A DNA stretch of 64,000 nt from Arsenophonus endosymbiont of Aphis craccivora (GCF_013460135.1 NZ_CP038155.1:496001-560000), one strand, 5' to 3'. Shown: positions 8,544-17,251, numbered from the stretch's first letter. Numbers and translations: made by a program. The notes: generated by a model not told the origin, from the sequence alone.

Positions 8544-8779
8544 TATAGTAATCCGATCGGTAGTTCAGCCCAGTATTGGTACCTATCGGGTGTGAACGTT
8601 TCATACTGACCGTTATCCCAACCTTGAAAGTAGAGAAAATCCCCACTTTCCGCAATAACACTGACCAAGACATTGTAATAGGCTGCATTATTGGTAATAA
8701 GATACTGCTCAGCCTTTGAGGACTTGCTGGGGTTTTCGTTTGAAGGATGTAAGTTAAGTTTTAATTCCTTACTCATCAT
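8543..8779 (-). CDS. Hypothetical phage protein between holin and endolysin
   Basis: 78 residues from ATG 8779, with AGAGGA 5-10 nt upstream. No recognised domain. The C-terminal half (SGDFLYFQGWDNGQYETFTPDRYQ) is rich in aromatic residues. It overlaps the endolysin start by one base, pointing to coupled translation in the lysis cassette. Function unknown. Confidence 0.55.
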   Translation of the reverse strand: MMSKELKLNLHPSNENPSKSSKAEQYLITNNAAYYNVLVSVIAESGDFLYFQGWDNGQYETFTPDRYQYWAELPIGLL

Positions 8780-8942
8780 CACGTCCTCTTTATTGTTATT
8801 ATTTTTCATGTTTCGTCTTAAAACAGTATTCCTTGTGCCGGTAGTACCAGTTCAGCCCAACGGTCAGCACTGAACAGATAATACCCGTAACCAGCGCCCA
8901 CTCGCTCAGCGATAGCGCACCACACAGGAACGTCGTCGCGCT

Positions 8943-9997
8943 GGCTTTGTTGAATAAATCAGAATTAGCCGCCAGGATGGCTCCCTCTGCTACAGCTGTT
9001 ATCCGATCCTGACGCTGTGTGGCATACCCAACAACGTCATACGGTTCAGCGCTTTGACCATCGCCATTGCTTCACCTACCTGAGCCTCATAGTCACGCAG
9101 CCTCAGATGGCCACCCAGCAAAGTTTTTATGCGGAACATCGCTGTTTCTGCCACTGAACGCCGGTGATAACCCACTTTCTTTTTCCACATATCATTACTC
9201 CTGCTCAGACGCTGATTCGCCACCGCATGGTTACGTTCATGGTACTTGTCCGGCCAGTATTTCGCTCCGCTTCGCGGCGGGATAAGGGGCCTGATTTTCT
9301 TTCTTAGCAACGCATCGTGGCAGTAACAGGCGTCATAAGCACCGTCTGCTGACACTTCCCTGATTTTCCGGTGGGTTTGGTTAATCAGGCCCGGCAGTGC
9401 CTGCGCATCTGTCGTTCCGCTGAGCGATAAGTCGGCACAGATAATCTCATGAGTCACACTGTCTGCTGCCAGATGAAGCTTGCGCCACACTCTTCGTCTG
9501 TCAGCCCCATGCTGCCTGACTTTCCATTCACCTTCGCCAAAGACCTTCAGACCGGTACTGTCGATGACCAGATGCGAGATTTCACCACGCGTTGGCGTTT
9601 TTATGCTGATGTTGACGCTCTTTGCTCGTCTGCTGACCAGCGAGTAGTCCGGACAGCACAGCGGCAAAGACATGAGTTTAAAAATCGAATCAACGAAGCC
9701 CTGTAATGCCCGGAGCGACAGGTTAAACACACGCTTCATCATCAGGACAGTGGTAACAGCCATATCGCTGTAGTAAAGCGGCCGGCCACGACCTTCAGGC
9801 GAAGAACTGTCAGTCCATCCAGCGATGGCCGACTCATCAAGCCAGACCGTCAGGGAACCGCGTTGTCTGAGTGCCTTGTTGTACGCGGGCCAGTTGGTAA
9901 TTTTAAACTTTTGCTTTGCCATGGGGACCTGATGTTGAAACGAATTTAGCGATCAGCTCCGCCAATCACCTAAAAGTTCGATTTATTCAACAAAGCC
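8943..9997 (-). mobile_element. IS5-family element, IS903 group, copy 1 (1055 bp)
   Basis: The 18-bp terminal inverted repeats GGCTTTGTTGAATAAATC are the same as those I know for IS903. The 9-bp target duplication CGTCGCGCT is perfect on both sides (8934-8942 and 9998-10006). One transposase gene runs on the minus strand. The element lies in the holin gene. Clean ends and identity with the other copies indicate recent transposition. Confidence 0.95.
8999..9922 (-). CDS. IS903-group transposase, copy 1
   Basis: 307 residues, DDE transposase of the IS5 family. Catalytic-looking motifs are [16 protein letters not shown] (first Asp), [10 protein letters not shown] (second Asp) and [17 protein letters not shown] (Glu in the Y-R-E signature region). 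It starts [20 protein letters not shown], closely similar to IS903 transposase. No lesion, so this copy is presumably active and can serve as reference for the other five. Confidence 0.95.
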   Translation of the reverse strand: MAKQKFKITNWPAYNKALRQRGSLTVWLDESAIAGWTDSSSPEGRGRPLYYSDMAVTTVLMMKRVFNLSLRALQGFVDSIFKLMSLPLCCPDYSLVSRRAKSVNISIKTPTRGEISHLVIDSTGLKVFGEGEWKVRQHGADRRRVWRKLHLAADSVTHEIICADLSLSGTTDAQALPGLINQTHRKIREVSADGAYDACYCHDALLRKKIRPLIPPRSGAKYWPDKYHERNHAVANQRLSRSNDMWKKKVGYHRRSVAETAMFRIKTLLGGHLRLRDYEAQVGEAMAMVKALNRMTLLGMPHSVRIG

Positions 9998-10090
9998 CGT
10001 CGCGCTGGCACCATAGGCCGTGCCCGTTGTGTATTTTTCAATGTTATTCATAGATAGTTTTATTTATTTAGTTTGGTAGGATGTCAATGG

Positions 10091-10456
10091 TTAACAATAC
10101 TTATCAATAATGACGACACACTTGCCGCCTTTTACACCGCCGTTGTTATCGATTTTCTCAACGCTCATCACGCGAACCTGGCTATCATCGTTCCAAATGT
10201 CCGCCCCGGTTAAAGAATCGAGTACGCCTTTGGAATAATTGTCCACATCACGCTTTATTTTGTTGGGTAGATAGAGTTGCATCAATACGGAGACTTCCCC
10301 TTCAAATTTTTGACAATCAGATTTCTGGCGCATCTCGTTGACAATTTTTGCGGTTGTTGCTTTGAATTCTTTTGCTTTATCACTGAGGTAAGTTCGTTTT
10401 GAGTTATGTCGCCAATAAGTATTAACGCTGGGCGGGAATGGGAGTTCGATTATCAC
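10091..10456 (-). CDS. rusA: RusA-family Holliday junction resolvase
   Basis: 121 residues. The RusA pattern is clear: N-terminal [11 protein letters not shown], then [27 protein letters not shown] with the conserved Asp residues that bind magnesium. RusA-type enzymes resolve four-way junctions arising in phage recombination and replication. The start is GTG 10456, overlapping the dam stop TAG by one base. It lies in the late-regulation position between replication genes and lysis genes, as in other lambdoid phages. Intact. Confidence 0.88.
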   Translation of the reverse strand: MIIELPFPPSVNTYWRHNSKRTYLSDKAKEFKATTAKIVNEMRQKSDCQKFEGEVSVLMQLYLPNKIKRDVDNYSKGVLDSLTGADIWNDDSQVRVMSVEKIDNNGGVKGGKCVVIIDKYC

Positions 10457-10869
10457 TATTCACACCTTTTTTTTAATAATTCTTTTCTTTGTACATACGT
10501 CATCCTGCACCCAAGTCTTCTCCACGGTCGCCAGATGAACAATACGCTCCCCTTGCTATTACCCGCCTTTCCTTCTTTCCCAGTTTCGGCAGAGATAAAT
10601 GACAATCGCCCCTCAGTGATAAATCGCGCTTCATGAGAAGTTTTCATCGCTTCCTGAAACCATGCCGTAGACGTATCGGAAGGGAGTAACATTACTATCG
10701 TTTGATTCTGCTTTCTGTATTGTTCAGAGGCTTTATTAACCCAAGGCATAATATTGCTGTATGGTGGATTACAGAAAATGGCTCCGTCGCTATTCCAGTC
10801 GCATGTTTATCTCGCGTCAATTACTTTGGCCGGTTGGCGACAATTAAAATGGCCGCTTTTACTACGGCA

Positions 10870-11628
10870 TTATGATGCCGCGCCGATTTTTACCCTTGCC
10901 ATCTTCTTTCTATAGCTTTCCCCTCTTAGTTCAAATAGATAACCATGATGTATAAGACGATCTACTGCAGCGACCGCCATTGTTTCATCCACGAAGATTT
11001 CTCCCCATGCACTGAACCCATGATTGCTTGTGATGATCAGACTTCCATTCTCGTATCGATGCGCGATCAGCTCGAACAACACCCCCGTCTCGGCGTTATC
11101 ACGTTTTACGTACCACAGGTCGTCGATCACTAAGACTCGATACCGATCCAATTTCATCAAGGTCTCATTTAGCTTCAGCATTGAGCGAGCGAGTTGTAGC
11201 TGCTGTAGAAGTTCCGCGGCACTGTAAAACCTCACTCGGTGCCCCAGCAGCACCTGCGCTTCTGCAACTGCTGCCGCCAGATGACTTTTTCCCAGACCGC
11301 TGGCGCCAAATAGCAATATGTTTTCTCCTGACGCTACCCAATCATTACTCTCACAGAGTTGCCGGAACTGACCGCTGTTCAACTCTGGCACCTGCCGGAA
11401 GTCATATTCCTCAAGTGATTTTCCAGTCGGCAGACGTGCTTCTTTTAGATAACGTTTGCGACGTTCCGGTGTTCTGTGCCCTGTTTCTTCCGCGCACAGC
11501 ACTAGCAAGTATCTCGATGGACTCCAACACTGCGACAGCGCTGCCTTTTCTAGCTGATGCCATTCCACGGCCATTTTTGATAACCGCAGCTCCCGCAGCA
11601 ACTTCTCCAATGTGCTGATATCTGTCAT
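10870..11628 (-). CDS. istB: IS21 helper ATPase IstB
   Basis: 252 residues. Walker A is GASGLGKSH and Walker B is VLVIDDLWYVKRD. The residue after DDL, normally Gly in IstB proteins, is Trp here, which is unusual. Sensor-like SLIITSNHGFSAWGEIF and the C-terminal DRLIHHGYLFELRGESYR are typical. IstB is an AAA+ protein that selects the target DNA and activates the IstA transposase. Starts at ATG 11628, overlapping the istA stop (ATGA). Frame open, but its partner istA is broken. Confidence 0.9.
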   Translation of the reverse strand: MTDISTLEKLLRELRLSKMAVEWHQLEKAALSQCWSPSRYLLVLCAEETGHRTPERRKRYLKEARLPTGKSLEEYDFRQVPELNSGQFRQLCESNDWVASGENILLFGASGLGKSHLAAAVAEAQVLLGHRVRFYSAAELLQQLQLARSMLKLNETLMKLDRYRVLVIDDLWYVKRDNAETGVLFELIAHRYENGSLIITSNHGFSAWGEIFVDETMAVAAVDRLIHHGYLFELRGESYRKKMARVKIGAAS

Positions 11629-13118
11629 CGCGTGGTTTCCTCGACGATTTTTTCATAATCAGAGAGTTTATGCTGAGTGACAGGCTGTGAGACCGTTGAC
11701 TGGATGGGCACCCCGAGCTGACGTTGCACCTCATTCAACGTAAGTTCGTTGGTTGATTTCAACAATTGCGCCAGCTTTTTACGGGTACCGTCTATATCAT
11801 CATGCTCTGCCGCCATCTTCAGTGCCTGTACGATTATCCGGCAAGCCAGGCCCGGTGCCGCACGGGTGCACAAGACACGCCATAACTCACTCCAGCGTGT
11901 ATCGGGTAGAATATCTTCACGCAATGATGCGTGGTATAACGCATTCGGCTTTCTGCCCAGGCTATCCAGCATGTGTCGAAAATCGATGCTTCTCGTCCGC
12001 CGTTTGCCTTTCTCCGGTCTGACCCGTGCGCATTGATGGACTTCAGTGCTTCCGTTGTAAAAACTCAGCCTGTCGTCCCACAGATGAACCTTCAGCATCA
12101 AACCAATCAACCGTGACGGCACGCTGTACACCACCAGTTTCACCGTTGCCGTGCTGCTGGCCGATACACGGACCAGGAGTTCTTCATAATCTGCACAGCG
12201 TTTCATCGGCAATGCCTTGAGGTATTGCCTTTCTTGCAATACCGCCTGAGCATGGCGTTGGTTATGGCGAAGCACTTGCGTGGTGATAAAACTTCGATAC
12301 TCGTCGACACTGGTAAAATCAGCATTTCCGCGCAGGAGTAACGCTTGACTGATCCGGCGCTTGAGATGACCGTGCGCCGACTCGACAGCGCCATTTTCAT
12401 GGCCCTTGCCCAGATTATTGTGCGATGCCAATACGCTATAGTGTTCGAAGAAGGCGGCATACCGCGCCGTCTGCTGCGCTCGAGCACTTTCTGTCAGCGA
12501 CCGCCAGGCCGCTGACAGGCTGTCGGTACGGATCTCTGCCGGAACACCACCCAGCTGATGCAGGGCATTCTGCACCCCTTCAACCAGTGCGCTATAGCTT
12601 TCCCCACCGAGAACGACGCTCATCCAGCTCCAGTGACTCCAGGGCAGCCGGAAGTGGAACAGTCGATGCTGAAGCGGCTGGCCGTTGATAGTCACCTCAA
12701 CACCTTTAAGTTCAGTGAAATCGACGAACGCCCGCGCCCCTGGTTGGTGATCTTGAATAAACATGACTTCTTTTTCACCACCGTACTGACTTTTCCAGGT
12801 CCTGATGCGGCGTTGCAGCGTGCGCAAGATCGAATCGGGGTACTGCCCTGGATATATCTCTTGGAGATGCTACAGAACGGTGATTGGTGTCAGTGCCGGT
12901 TGCTGTTTCAGCATAGGTTCAAGAACACTTTGCTAGATAGTTTCTAGTGGATCTTTGCGAGTTCGCCAGTGATGACGGCCAACGGGCTAGTGTTGACCTT
13001 TATCGATCCTTCGTGCCTAGCGCACAGAGATACTGCTTTTGGCGGCAGCAACCTCCTGAGTCGCGCCTTTTTTGCGATTTTTCATATAGAGATGGACCTG
13101 TTTGTTGGTGAGAGCCAC
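11625..13118 (-). pseudogene. istA: IS21 transposase istA with four in-frame amber codons
   Basis: From GTG 13118 (GGAG upstream) the frame reads ALTNKQVHLYMKNRKKGATQ and on to the stop at 11625 with no frameshift, about 497 codons, a normal length. It is interrupted by TAG at 13017-13019, 12987-12989, 12933-12935 and 12870-12872, all in the N-terminal DNA-binding part. Between them recognisable blocks remain (ARRIDKGQH, HHWRTRKDPLETI, QSVLEPMLKQQPALTPITVL, HLQEIYPGQYP). The catalytic part is open for 400 codons: FVDFTELKGVEV, AEIRTDSLSAAW and ENGAVESAHGHLKRR. A TTG at 12827 could start the C-terminal part. Called a pseudogene. Confidence 0.85.
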
Positions 13119-13380
13119 AACATCTCCACAATGTGATTGGTTGTGATCTCAGATTACAAACCGGCCAAAATAATTGTCGCGTACCGGCCAGATTAATTGT
13201 CGTCAGATACTCATGTTAGTGCGTCGTGCTGTTCAATTAAAAATTCTTTGCATAGCGCGTTGCTTTTATCGGCGGCAGCATCTAGTTTAAAAGCAAATTC
13301 GGCATCCAGCGCTTTAAATACTTCAATAGGCGTCTGCCACCTGTCTTTGAAAGACTTTGGTGTATGACTGATTAGCATAT

Positions 13381-13614
13381 TTAAACCACTGTGGGATTTT
13401 TGTATAATGGAGAATTACAAACTTGGTTAATCATGCAGCGTGGCGTAGGTTTATTTTTACGGCTTTCTTCAAGTTTCACCGAAACATCCCACAGTTTTTT
13501 ATCAGTATTCAATGTTTTCTCAACATGATAGCCCTTCTCCATGTATTGCTTAACCAGCCTATTGGCTTGTTTTGTACTAATGGCTTCATGTCGAAACCAG
13601 CTTTTTTTGAGCAT
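13381..13614 (-). CDS. Hypothetical phage protein, 77 aa
   Basis: Basic, probably helical N-terminus (MLKKSWFRHEAISTKQANRL) and a KPTPRC motif near the C-terminus with two cysteines. I do not recognise the family. It ends just upstream of the dam start and lies downstream of the DnaC-like gene, so it belongs to the early prophage operon. Confidence 0.45.
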   Translation of the reverse strand: MLKKSWFRHEAISTKQANRLVKQYMEKGYHVEKTLNTDKKLWDVSVKLEESRKNKPTPRCMINQVCNSPLYKNPTVV

Positions 13615-13716
13615 ATTATTTTACTACTCTTGAAAATTTAACAAATCCCACTCTTACGCCACTATGAGCGCTTTTATCGATGAGGTGGTAAGGTTTGGGG
13701 TATTGTAGAGAGTGAA

Positions 13717-13734
13717 AACGCCTCTACGGGCGTT
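13717..13734 (-). terminator. Possible terminator after the helicase loader gene
   Basis: AACGCC and GGCGTT pair around a 6-nt loop, and on the minus strand the hairpin is followed by four T in total. It lies about 40 bp past the stop of the DnaC-like gene. The short T run makes this a weak call. Confidence 0.4.
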
Positions 13735-13772
13735 TAGCACTGTTAAAATTGATTTTTGGTTGATGTCTGAGT

Positions 13773-14624
13773 TTATGCAGCCATGTGGGAACGGTAACTG
13801 CTCCACGTGAATGTCAACGTGCAACCGCCACCGTCGTTCATACGGTCGATAACGCGCTCCCCGATAAATCCGGCCAGTTCGTTCAATGCCAGATTGCTGA
13901 TGAGTATAGTCGGTTTCATCGCTTCGTAGCGCGTGTTAATGACCTCGAACAAAATCATTTTTTCCGCCTCGCTACCAAACTGAACTCCTACCTCGTCGAT
14001 GATGAGCAAGTCAGGTTGCGTATACCGCTTGATAACCTCAGCTTCTGAACATTCTGCGTTTTTGCTCCATGTTGATTTAAACTCGCGGGCAATTCGCAAA
14101 ACTGTCGTGAATAGCGCTGAACTTTGATGTTCGTTGATAACGTGTTTCGCAATCGACAGTGCCAGATGATTTTTTCCTGTACCTGGCTTACCACACATCA
14201 CCAAACCGCCGCCTCGCTTAAGGCGTTCAGGCCAATGGGTGGCATAGGCATTGCAGAATTTTAAGCAACGTGCCGCATCAGGATTCACTGGATCGTAGTT
14301 ATCCAGGGTCACATTGGCAAAGCGTTCCGGCAAGTTCAGGTTATCCATGAGCATTTTAATCTTGCTACGCTTGCGGTGTTTTTCCTGCTCTGCTTCGGCT
14401 TGCTCCAACTGGGTTAATTTTTCGCTCAGGCAAGCAGGGCATTCGCTTCTTGTTTCAATTCCTTTGCCGTGCAGTGCCATCCTGCGGCAACGTTGTTTGA
14501 ATAATCCGTGCCTGTCACAGATGGCCTCCTTCTCCTCGAAAACCGTGTGCTCTAGTGGCTTGGGTGGTGCATTCAGGTCTGCCAGTTTTTGACGCACGGT
14601 TGTAATTTCTGCGCTGTAGTTCAT
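13773..14624 (-). CDS. DnaC-like phage helicase loader (AAA+ ATPase)
   Basis: 283 residues from ATG 14624, which overlaps the upstream stop as ATGA and has GGAGGGG upstream. An N-terminal zinc-finger-like region (CDRHGLFKQRCRRM ... ECPACL) precedes an AAA+ domain with Walker A MCGKPGTGKNHLA and Walker B LLIIDEVGVQF. It ends with the arginine-finger region FIGERVIDRMNDGG. It would load the host DnaB helicase at the phage origin bound by the O-like protein. Walker A has Asn instead of Ser/Thr after GK, a position that normally helps bind magnesium, so activity may be reduced. Frame open. Confidence 0.85.
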   Translation of the reverse strand: MNYSAEITTVRQKLADLNAPPKPLEHTVFEEKEAICDRHGLFKQRCRRMALHGKGIETRSECPACLSEKLTQLEQAEAEQEKHRKRSKIKMLMDNLNLPERFANVTLDNYDPVNPDAARCLKFCNAYATHWPERLKRGGGLVMCGKPGTGKNHLALSIAKHVINEHQSSALFTTVLRIAREFKSTWSKNAECSEAEVIKRYTQPDLLIIDEVGVQFGSEAEKMILFEVINTRYEAMKPTILISNLALNELAGFIGERVIDRMNDGGGCTLTFTWSSYRSHMAA

Positions 14625-15566
14625 AGCCCCTCCCTCGATAGACACTCCCTCGCCCAATCAGGTAGCTGCGGTTCCCCATAGTCCTTGTCAGCAAAGCTAT
14701 CTGCGACAGAGTGGGCCTTGGCCTGCTGGGGTCGTGCAGGTTGCTGTGGTTGGAATAGTCCTTGCCAACCGTTGGCGATACTGGCGTTAATAATTTCTTC
14801 AGGCTGATGACCATTGTCTCGGCACTTGCCTAGCAACTTGATAGCCTGAGTTACCGTCTGCTGGTATTTAATCGGCTTGTTGATTTCTTTGCGGTACTGC
14901 ACCCACGAATCCCAGGTTGGTTTTGGTAGCCAAGTGGGAAGTTCTACCGAGCTTGGGTCAAACGATTTTGATTTCGCCAAAGGAGGGGTTTGGGGTGGTT
15001 TATGTTTTAATATATTTTCTTTACTTTCTTTCCTTTCTTTGGTGTGGTTGATTTGACCACAAAGATGTGGTTGATTTGGCCCCACTTTTTGTGGTTGATT
15101 TAGCTACACTGTGGTTGTTTTGATACAGTGTTGATTAGACCACAATTTGAGGTTTTTCTGTGGTTGATTTGGCCACGGCGTGGTTGTTTTGATGCTGGGT
15201 TGATTCAGCCACATTTGAGGTGAAATTCTACGATTGAACATCTTGATTCACGCCTATTTTTGACCCTTGCATTAATAGCAAGCCTAGTTTAATCATTTCA
15301 GATTTAGCTTTATTGACGTTAACACGTTCAATCCCTGTCATTCGGCTAATTTGCATGTCTGTTATGCGGTCAAAATCTTTACCCCAGCCAATAGTCATTC
15401 TGTGAATTGCGTCAAATATTTTATATTGACGAAATGTAATAGGGGCACGTAGTAATGCTTCTTTTAGCTCATTATCCCATTTAGTAAATCCAATATCGTT
15501 TCCAGTCATGAGAAGCGCTTGCTCTTCATCTTTTGATTTAAAATAGGCATAGGTAACGTTAGTCAT
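14621..15566 (-). pseudogene. Lambda O-like replication initiator, broken
   Basis: The N-terminal part (15566-15228) contains GNDIGFTKWDNELKEALLRA and ITDMQISRMTGIERVNVNKA, the winged-helix DNA-binding domain of phage replication protein O. An amber TAG follows GVNQDVQS, where relatives have Trp. The frame then goes on through the iteron region, meets a TAA at about 15138, and is out of frame with the C-terminal part (15085-14621: WDSWVQYRKEINKPIK, GWQGLFQPQQPARP), which is the helicase-recruiting domain. So it has two stops and at least one shift. The iterons lie inside the gene as in lambda. Confidence 0.8.
14990..15213. other. Prophage replication origin: iterons plus AT-rich stretch
   Basis: Seven or eight related units of the form GTGGTTGATTTGGCCAC occur between 15044 and 15213 (starts near 15044, 15067, 15091, 15111, 15128 degenerate, 15160, 15180, 15196). 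Next to them, 14990-15043 is AT-rich and strand-biased (pyrimidines on the plus strand), a candidate unwinding region. Iterons inside the O gene beside an AT-rich block is exactly the lambda layout. O protein would bind the iterons. Confidence 0.75.
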
Positions 15567-15852
15567 GACGTGGCTCCTGTAAATTATTTTCTTTAATTAA
15601 ATCGACTTTTGATAAACTATCTTTCAACTCCCATTGGTCGATTTCCTTAAAAATGCAACTAATATCTTCTCGTAAGTAATCAATAATTTCAGGAAGCCAA
15701 GGCATTGGCTCATGTTCACAGGAGTGTTTGTTTATGTGCTCGTAAATATATCCCGCTACTGCCATCGCTCTAATAAGTCTGGTGTGGCTTTCGTAACTAA
15801 TTTCTGGTCTTATTTTTTCCTTCTGAGCACTGGAGATATCAACAATTCTCAT
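15559..15852 (-). CDS. Hypothetical early phage protein, 97 aa
   Basis: Overlaps the start of the O-like gene by 8 bp and occupies the place of cII in lambdoid phages, but I see no CII-like helix-turn-helix. The protein is acidic and helical (MRIVDISSAQKEKIRPEISY...). No known domain recognised. Frame open. Confidence 0.5.
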   Translation of the reverse strand: MRIVDISSAQKEKIRPEISYESHTRLIRAMAVAGYIYEHINKHSCEHEPMPWLPEIIDYLREDISCIFKEIDQWELKDSLSKVDLIKENNLQEPRHD

Positions 15853-15853
15853 G

Positions 15854-16048
15854 TTAATTTCCCTCCATGCCAGTACGCACAGGTTGACGGCCAGCCCAGA
15901 TTAGGCGGCTATCTTTGAACATTGAGTTGAAGGTGCGGCGATCTTGACGTGTAAACGACACTTTGCCGTAAGGCGTAGTGGCGTATTCTGGGATAATCCA
16001 GTAGGTATCAATAAATTCAGGGTGAGTTTGGGTTGGGATAGTAACCAT
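15854..16048 (-). CDS. Small hypothetical protein downstream of the C4-like RNA
   Basis: 64 residues from ATG 16048 (MVTIPTQTHPEFIDTYWIIP). An alternative start 10 codons upstream lies inside the presumed leader. The Shine-Dalgarno region TAGTAGAGAGG at 16057-16067 is matched by 9 complementary nt in the structured RNA just upstream, suggesting antisense control. No domain recognised. In phage P1 the gene controlled by c4 is icd; no similarity to Icd can be claimed. Confidence 0.5.
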   Translation of the reverse strand: MVTIPTQTHPEFIDTYWIIPEYATTPYGKVSFTRQDRRTFNSMFKDSRLIWAGRQPVRTGMEGN

Positions 16049-16106
16049 AGAGGTTGCCTCTCTACTAAGTTCTTTCAAACCTCACCAACCCGATGTCAAA
16101 CGGGGT

Positions 16107-16182
16107 GGCGAGACGTAACAGGGTTGACATACCGGTAGTAGAGAACCCGGCGAGCTTTACGGCTCCCCCGCTACGCCTCACC
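16107..16182 (-). ncRNA. C4-like structured antisense RNA
   Basis: The 5' arm GGTGAGGCGTAGC (16182-16170) and 3' arm GTTACGTCTCGCC (16119-16107) pair over 13 bp when G-U pairs are allowed (10 Watson-Crick, 3 wobble). Between them GAGC/GCTC and GGGTT/AACCC form further stems. Total length is 76 nt, like the roughly 77-nt c4 RNA of phage P1. The internal segment TCTCTACTA (16144-16136) is perfectly complementary to TAGTAGAGA in the ribosome-binding region of the next gene. This combination is the c4 design; identification as a true C4 family member is inference. Confidence 0.6.
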
Positions 16183-16216
16183 ATTATAGGGGCGCAACGC
16201 TGGTTATAACGGACGT

Positions 16217-16236
16217 AAAAAAACCGCGTACCGCGG
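16217..16236 (-). terminator. Intrinsic terminator after the antirepressor gene
   Basis: On the minus strand CCGCG, a 3-nt loop and CGCGG are followed by seven T. It lies about 90 bp past the antirepressor stop and just before the C4-like RNA. Confidence 0.75.
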
Positions 16237-16325
16237 CTCATATCCGCTCTACAATTTGGGATGTCAAACCCGGCACCCGTTTCTTAAGGTGCTGGGGACA
16301 ATATAGCTCATTTTTATCCTTGCCG

Positions 16326-17135
16326 TCAAACGAGTTCGCTCGTCGTTGCTTCCTGCTCAGCAATGAGTATGTCGTTGAATTTTTTAAGCGCTTTATCGTT
16401 GTAACGAAAGGATTCAACCTGTTTAGTACTATAGCGTGACTTGTCCAGGTAGTACTCACCGTATGAATCAGTTTTCATGTTGTTGTCGTTGGCAATCCGA
16501 CCAATCTTGTTAGCTGAAACATTGAACATCTTGCCGATTTGCGTTGCGGTATAGCTCTGCTTTTCAAGTACAGGCAGGGGGATAACTTCACTACCCGCGA
16601 TAGGGTTAATCAGTCCAGCAATCACGGTTTGACGGGCAGCGTCAGAAAGACCTGTGGCCCACTGGAAGGTCTTTTCGGCTATCTCCATCTGGATTTGCAT
16701 GGCTCGTGCCTTACGGTACTCCGGTTAGCCGCTACCTTCGTCACGGTGGGCCGTTTTCATGCTATAGCAACCCTGTTGACGTAATGTCGGTAACACCTCT
16801 TCGCATACCCAATCGTGAACCCGTTCAGCAGAGGGGAGTTTGCTTTTCAGTATCAGCCGGTAGAGATCGGATTCTGGCGCAAGTGCTACGCCCTTGGGAT
16901 AAACGCCTAAATTCAATTCTAACGATTCGTTATAATCAAGCCTTATCAGATGTTTACAGTGATCAGCTAGTGCTTTAGAAGGATTTGTGTAGCCCAGCGC
17001 CTTCGCCAGCTCGACCGCAAAGAACACTGGCTTGCCTTGGTAAAGCGTCCCTTGTAACTCCATATCTGCATTAGCAGACTTAAAGAGCATGAGTTGTGTT
17101 TTGGTGATTCTGGTCATTTTGGTCATTTTGGTCAT
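16326..17135 (-). pseudogene. BRO-N type phage antirepressor with one ochre stop
   Basis: The N-terminal BRO domain (17135-16728) includes GKPVFFAVELAKALGYTNPS and RVHDWVCEEVLPTLRQQGCY. A TAA at 16725-16727 follows HRDEGSG, after which the same frame continues as PEYRKARAMQIQMEIAEKTF to the C-terminal antirepressor domain (YTATQIGKMFNVSANKIGR, PYSTKQ-like SRYSTKQVESFRYND). One base change therefore separates it from an intact 269-residue protein. The start region has three near-identical ATGACC(A/C)(A/G)A units, giving several possible starts. It would antagonise a phage repressor. A terminator follows the gene. Confidence 0.82.
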
Positions 17136-17251
17136 AATAATTTCTTCACTATTAAATGAATTTTGTAAAAGTCTATTACCGAGCTACTTGTAAAATTTTG
17201 CTTGTTGACCCTAAAAGAGTTTAAACTAAAGAAAAAATAGGAGATTCCTAA

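Larger units (their letters stand above)
8799..10051 (-). pseudogene. Phage holin split by an IS903-like element
   Basis: Removing the IS (8943-9997) and one 9-bp duplication gives a single frame from ATG 10051 to TAA 8799: MNNIEKYTTGTAYGASATTF... with one or two hydrophobic segments (WALVTGIICSVLTVGLNW) and a charged tail. The N-terminus IEKYTTGTAYG is typical of lambdoid holins of the phage 21/HP1-like kind. Holins time lysis by opening the inner membrane. The insertion leaves the endolysin gene open but probably without holin function, and may be polar on the lysis genes. Confidence 0.85.
10807..13211 (-). mobile_element. IS21-family element (istA/istB) inside dam
   Basis: Two genes, istA and istB, overlap by 4 bp on the minus strand as usual for IS21. 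Both ends carry two imperfect repeats of the type GACAATTANNNTGGCCGG, in inverted orientation (about 10808-10860 and 13150-13210). CATGT flanks both sides (10802-10806, 13212-13216) and may be a 5-bp target duplication. If the termini are instead TG/CA at 10804 and 13213, no duplication exists. Either way the target gene frame is restored on excision. Confidence 0.85.
10456..13378 (-). pseudogene. Phage DNA N-6-adenine methyltransferase split by an IS21-family element
   Basis: The N-terminal part (13378-13212) reads SHTPKSFKDRWQTPIEVFKALDAEF, and the C-terminal part (10801-10456) reads DWNSDGAIFCNPPYSNIMPW and GNSKGSVLFIWRPW. NPPY is the adenine methyltransferase catalytic motif. Excising the IS restores a continuous frame through ...HDALTCDWNSDG..., with no other lesion visible. 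Phage Dam proteins of this family methylate adenine, likely protecting phage DNA or timing packaging. Its stop overlaps the rusA start. The gene is inactivated only by the insertion. Confidence 0.88.

Noticed and set aside
9449-9706. 85-codon frame antisense to each IS903-like transposase
   Set aside because: It recurs in every copy only because the DNA is repeated. It has no ribosome-binding site and mirrors the codons of the transposase.
15044-15213. CRISPR array or regulatory repeat cluster
   Set aside because: The units are degenerate with 15-32 bp spacing inside an O-like gene; a phage origin iteron array fits better.
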